The position numbers and the translations under genes are program-made. The notes beneath the pieces were generated by a model that was not told the DNA's origin, made no database searches, and saw only the letters and a list, made by a program, of their open reading frames with translations. 64,000 nucleotides of DNA from Streptococcus sp. Marseille-Q0941. GTDB taxonomy: Bacteria > Bacillota > Bacilli > Lactobacillales > Streptococcaceae. The DNA lies in the NCBI RefSeq assembly GCF_943736975.1, contig NZ_CALSFO010000006.1:141882-205881 (forward strand). The letters run 5' to 3'. This document shows, piece after piece, positions 62,257-64,000 of the stretch (its first letter is position 1; each line of letters starts with the position of its first letter).

Positions 62257-62964
62257 ATGAAAGTTATTCAAGTGAAAAATCCTGAAGAAGGTGGAAAAGT
62301 AGCTTTTGAAATTTTAAAAGAAAAGTTAGCAAACGGTGCTCAAACATTAGGGCTTGCGACCGGCAGCAGTCCACTTGAATTTTATGGGGAAATCGTTAAG
62401 AGTGATCTTGACTTTTCAAATCTTTTTAGTGTGAACTTGGATGAATACGTTGGATTAGATGGAGATAATCCACAGTCTTACCGTTACTTCATGCAAGAAA
62501 ATCTTTTCAACAAAAAACCATTTAAAGAAAGTTTCTTGCCTCGTGGTGATAAAGACCATGCAGAAGAAGAGGTGGATCGTTACAATCAAATTCTTGCAGA
62601 CCATCCTGTAGATTTGCAGATATTGGGAATTGGCCGCAATGGGCATATTGGATTTAATGAACCAGGTACACCGTTTGATAGCCAGACACATTTGGTTGAT
62701 TTAGATCAGTCTACAATTGAAGCAAATGCTCGATTCTTTGATAAGATCGAAGATGTACCTACCCAAGCTATTTCAATGGGAATCAAAAATATCCTGGATG
62801 CCAAGTCTATTCTCCTCTTTGCCTACGGTGAGTCAAAAGCAGAAGCTATTGCTGGAACTGTCGAAGGTCCCGTTACTGAAAGCCTTCCAGCAAGTAGCCT
62901 TCAGAATCATGATGATGTCATTATTATTGCGGATGCTGAAGCACTTAGCTTATTGAAAAAATAA
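62257..62964 (+). CDS. nagB: Glucosamine-6-phosphate deaminase
   Basis: Converts glucosamine 6-phosphate to fructose 6-phosphate and ammonia, feeding host-glycan amino sugars into glycolysis. The 235-residue short form (typical of streptococci, without the C-terminal extension and allosteric part of E. coli NagB) has G-L-A-T-G-S-S-P-L, the N-L-D-E-Y-V-G-L active-site Asp/Glu and [12 protein letters not shown] with the catalytic Asp-His relay loop. GGAGGA precedes ATG. Monocistronic between terminators. Confidence 0.96.
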   Translation: MKVIQVKNPEEGGKVAFEILKEKLANGAQTLGLATGSSPLEFYGEIVKSDLDFSNLFSVNLDEYVGLDGDNPQSYRYFMQENLFNKKPFKESFLPRGDKDHAEEEVDRYNQILADHPVDLQILGIGRNGHIGFNEPGTPFDSQTHLVDLDQSTIEANARFFDKIEDVPTQAISMGIKNILDAKSILLFAYGESKAEAIAGTVEGPVTESLPASSLQNHDDVIIIADAEALSLLKK

Positions 62965-63015
62965 AAAAATTATTGACTATAATTATTGACTATATGACTA
63001 TATAATTTATAATGG

Positions 63016-63048
63016 AAAGCTATTCAAAAATTTTTTGAATAGCTTTTT
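63016..63048 (+). terminator. Terminator after nagB
   Basis: AAAGCTATTCAAAAA / TTTTTTGAATAGCTTTTT, near-perfect. The following gap to 63294 is AT-rich, with no gene and only the promoter region of the adhesin. Confidence 0.85.
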
Positions 63049-63294
63049 AAATTATAATATTATAAATTTGATTTATCAAACTTTTTTCATTTGGCATAAT
63101 TTTATAAAAAATGTACGCTATAAAAGGAAAAAATCTAAAAACTTTAAAAAGTTAAAATTATAGCAAAAATACATTAAATTAGAGGCTTTTTGCCTTCGAT
63201 TTCATTGACTTTTAAATTGAAATATAGTACTATTGTCTTGGATTATTTAATAATTCAATATATTTTAAAAAATAGGGAAAGAAGGAAATATTTA

Positions 63295-64000
63295 ATGGTG
63301 AAAAAGTTAAAGAAAAAGCCGTTTTTAATATTTTTTGTATCAGTTCTGACCTTCTTGAGCGCATTGTTCTTATCGACCAATGTCGCTTATGCAGATGGGA
63401 AAGAATTAACGGGTGTAGTAACTGATATAAGTGTCCTCAACATGTCGGATTCCAAATTGGAACCGAATGCAGATGGTACTTATCAGATTATTACCAATCG
63501 TTCAAATCAGTTCTTTGTTCGATTTGACCTCAAGCAATATGATGGAAAATTGACCAATGGCGATTACTTTGATGTAGATATTCCTACACCAGTAACTGTC
63601 TTTAAAGGAACAACTGAATTGTACGATAAGGAAACAAAAGTAAATATCGGTACAGTAGTTGTTACTGCCAATGGTGATAACCAAGGTGGTAAGGCACGTG
63701 TTACTTTGAAGAACCTTGATGAGTTCCAAGCTAAAACGGGTGGGGATATCGTTAAGGGCGTAAAAGGAAACTACGCTATTGAGTTCTTATTCAAGAGTGA
63801 CCAAACAGCAACACCAATCACTTTCGAAAACAAAGGTGTTGGGAAGACAATTACACATACCTTTACTTCTAAAACAGTTGACAGCAAGCAAGAAGGTTTC
63901 GAAAACTATGCTAAGAATGGTAACGATGTAGTTAGCAAAGCATGGGAATCACAAAAACTTGCAGCTATCGGTTCAGTAGGTAAAGGAGACATTTATTCTC
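63295..64000 (+). CDS. Large surface adhesin, N-terminal part (runs off window)
   Basis: Open from ATG 63295 to the window end (235 codons seen). A basic N-terminus and hydrophobic core end in N-V-A-Y-A-D-G, a Sec signal peptide of about 37 residues. The mature start, E-L-T-G-V-V-T-D-I-S-V-L, then F-F-V-R-F-D-L, G-D-Y-F-D-V-D-I-P and an F-E-N-K-G-V-G-K-T-I-T-H-T-F stretch have the pattern of the Ig-like adhesive (SpaA/Cna-A-type) domains found in large LPXTG adhesins. GAAGGAAA lies 6-7 nt before the ATG. Whether it ends in LPXTG cannot be seen. It sits next to a decayed pilin-like surface gene, which suggests a surface-protein hot spot. Confidence 0.82.
   Translation, partial: MVKKLKKKPFLIFFVSVLTFLSALFLSTNVAYADGKELTGVVTDISVLNMSDSKLEPNADGTYQIITNRSNQFFVRFDLKQYDGKLTNGDYFDVDIPTPVTVFKGTTELYDKETKVNIGTVVVTANGDNQGGKARVTLKNLDEFQAKTGGDIVKGVKGNYAIEFLFKSDQTATPITFENKGVGKTITHTFTSKTVDSKQEGFENYAKNGNDVVSKAWESQKLAAIGSVGKGDIYS

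Overview
The window is a contiguous piece of a low-GC Firmicute chromosome that I assign to the Streptococcus mitis group (S. mitis / S. oralis / S. infantis side). The evidence is the gene content and order shared with pneumococcus (murC-mltG-greA, gatD/murT beside a RclA/Har-type flavoprotein, codY-pncA, a vex-vnc-fba locus, lemA-htpX, pyrR-pyrB-carA-carB), two BOX elements, and a choline-binding cell-wall amidase, which implies phosphocholine-decorated teichoic acids. It is not a plain pneumococcal locus: none of the gaps inside the vex-vnc operon can hold a separate pep27 gene, and the accessory surface genes differ.

Layout. 1-7.4 kb: SNF2 helicase end, an unknown protein, murC, a broken and an intact GNAT gene, mltG, greA, an amino acid permease. 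7.4-11.4 kb: GNAT gene, an XRE regulator/membrane-protein pair with its own palindromic operator, pncB-nadE, then a repeat-rich gap. 11.4-16.2 kb (minus): pepQ, gatD-murT (lipid II amidation), RclA/Har-type oxidoreductase. 16.3-19.9 kb: DEAD-box helicase with a structured leader, codY with its own CodY box, coupled pncA, tRNA-Leu. 20-26.5 kb: vex1-2-3, vncR-vncS, fba. 26.5-31.2 kb: alpha/beta hydrolase, histidine phosphatase, an ABC-2 exporter with a 16-codon leader ORF, tRNA-Thr. 31.4-36.7 kb: small membrane protein, choline-binding amidase, DUF3397 protein, and a symporter/ATP-grasp pair lying between two same-orientation BOX elements. 36.7-41.5 kb (minus): ytqA-mnmM-small protein-frameshifted Na+/H+ antiporter-YihY. 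41.5-47.4 kb: glucose-type PTS with a cre-like operator, an EEP phosphatase, cppA, a serine hydrolase, a DMT exporter. 47.5-61.2 kb: uraA with PyrR attenuator, rsmG, lemA-htpX, an ABC-F gene behind a classic attenuator leader, yceD-nth, and the pyrR-pyrB-carA-carB pyrimidine operon. 61.2-64 kb: a decayed LPXTG protein, nagB with NagR and cre sites, and the start of a large adhesin that runs off the window.

How the parts connect. Three NAD-salvage genes (pncA, pncB, nadE) complete nicotinamide to NAD; pncA is translationally coupled to codY. Cell-wall synthesis and remodelling are represented by murC, mltG, gatD/murT and the amidase. Pyrimidine uptake (uraA) and synthesis (pyrR operon) share a PyrR-type RNA hairpin, and related hairpins with the same loop pattern sit before carA and, duplicated, before carB. 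Sugar control is visible as cre-like sites at ptsG and nagB. Four genes are visibly damaged: a GNAT (nonsense), a Na+/H+ antiporter (1-nt deletion in a T tract), an LPXTG protein (in-frame stop), and possibly the tRNA-Thr (three stem mismatches). The strongest regulatory observations are the leaders of the ABC-F gene, the DEAD-box helicase and carB.
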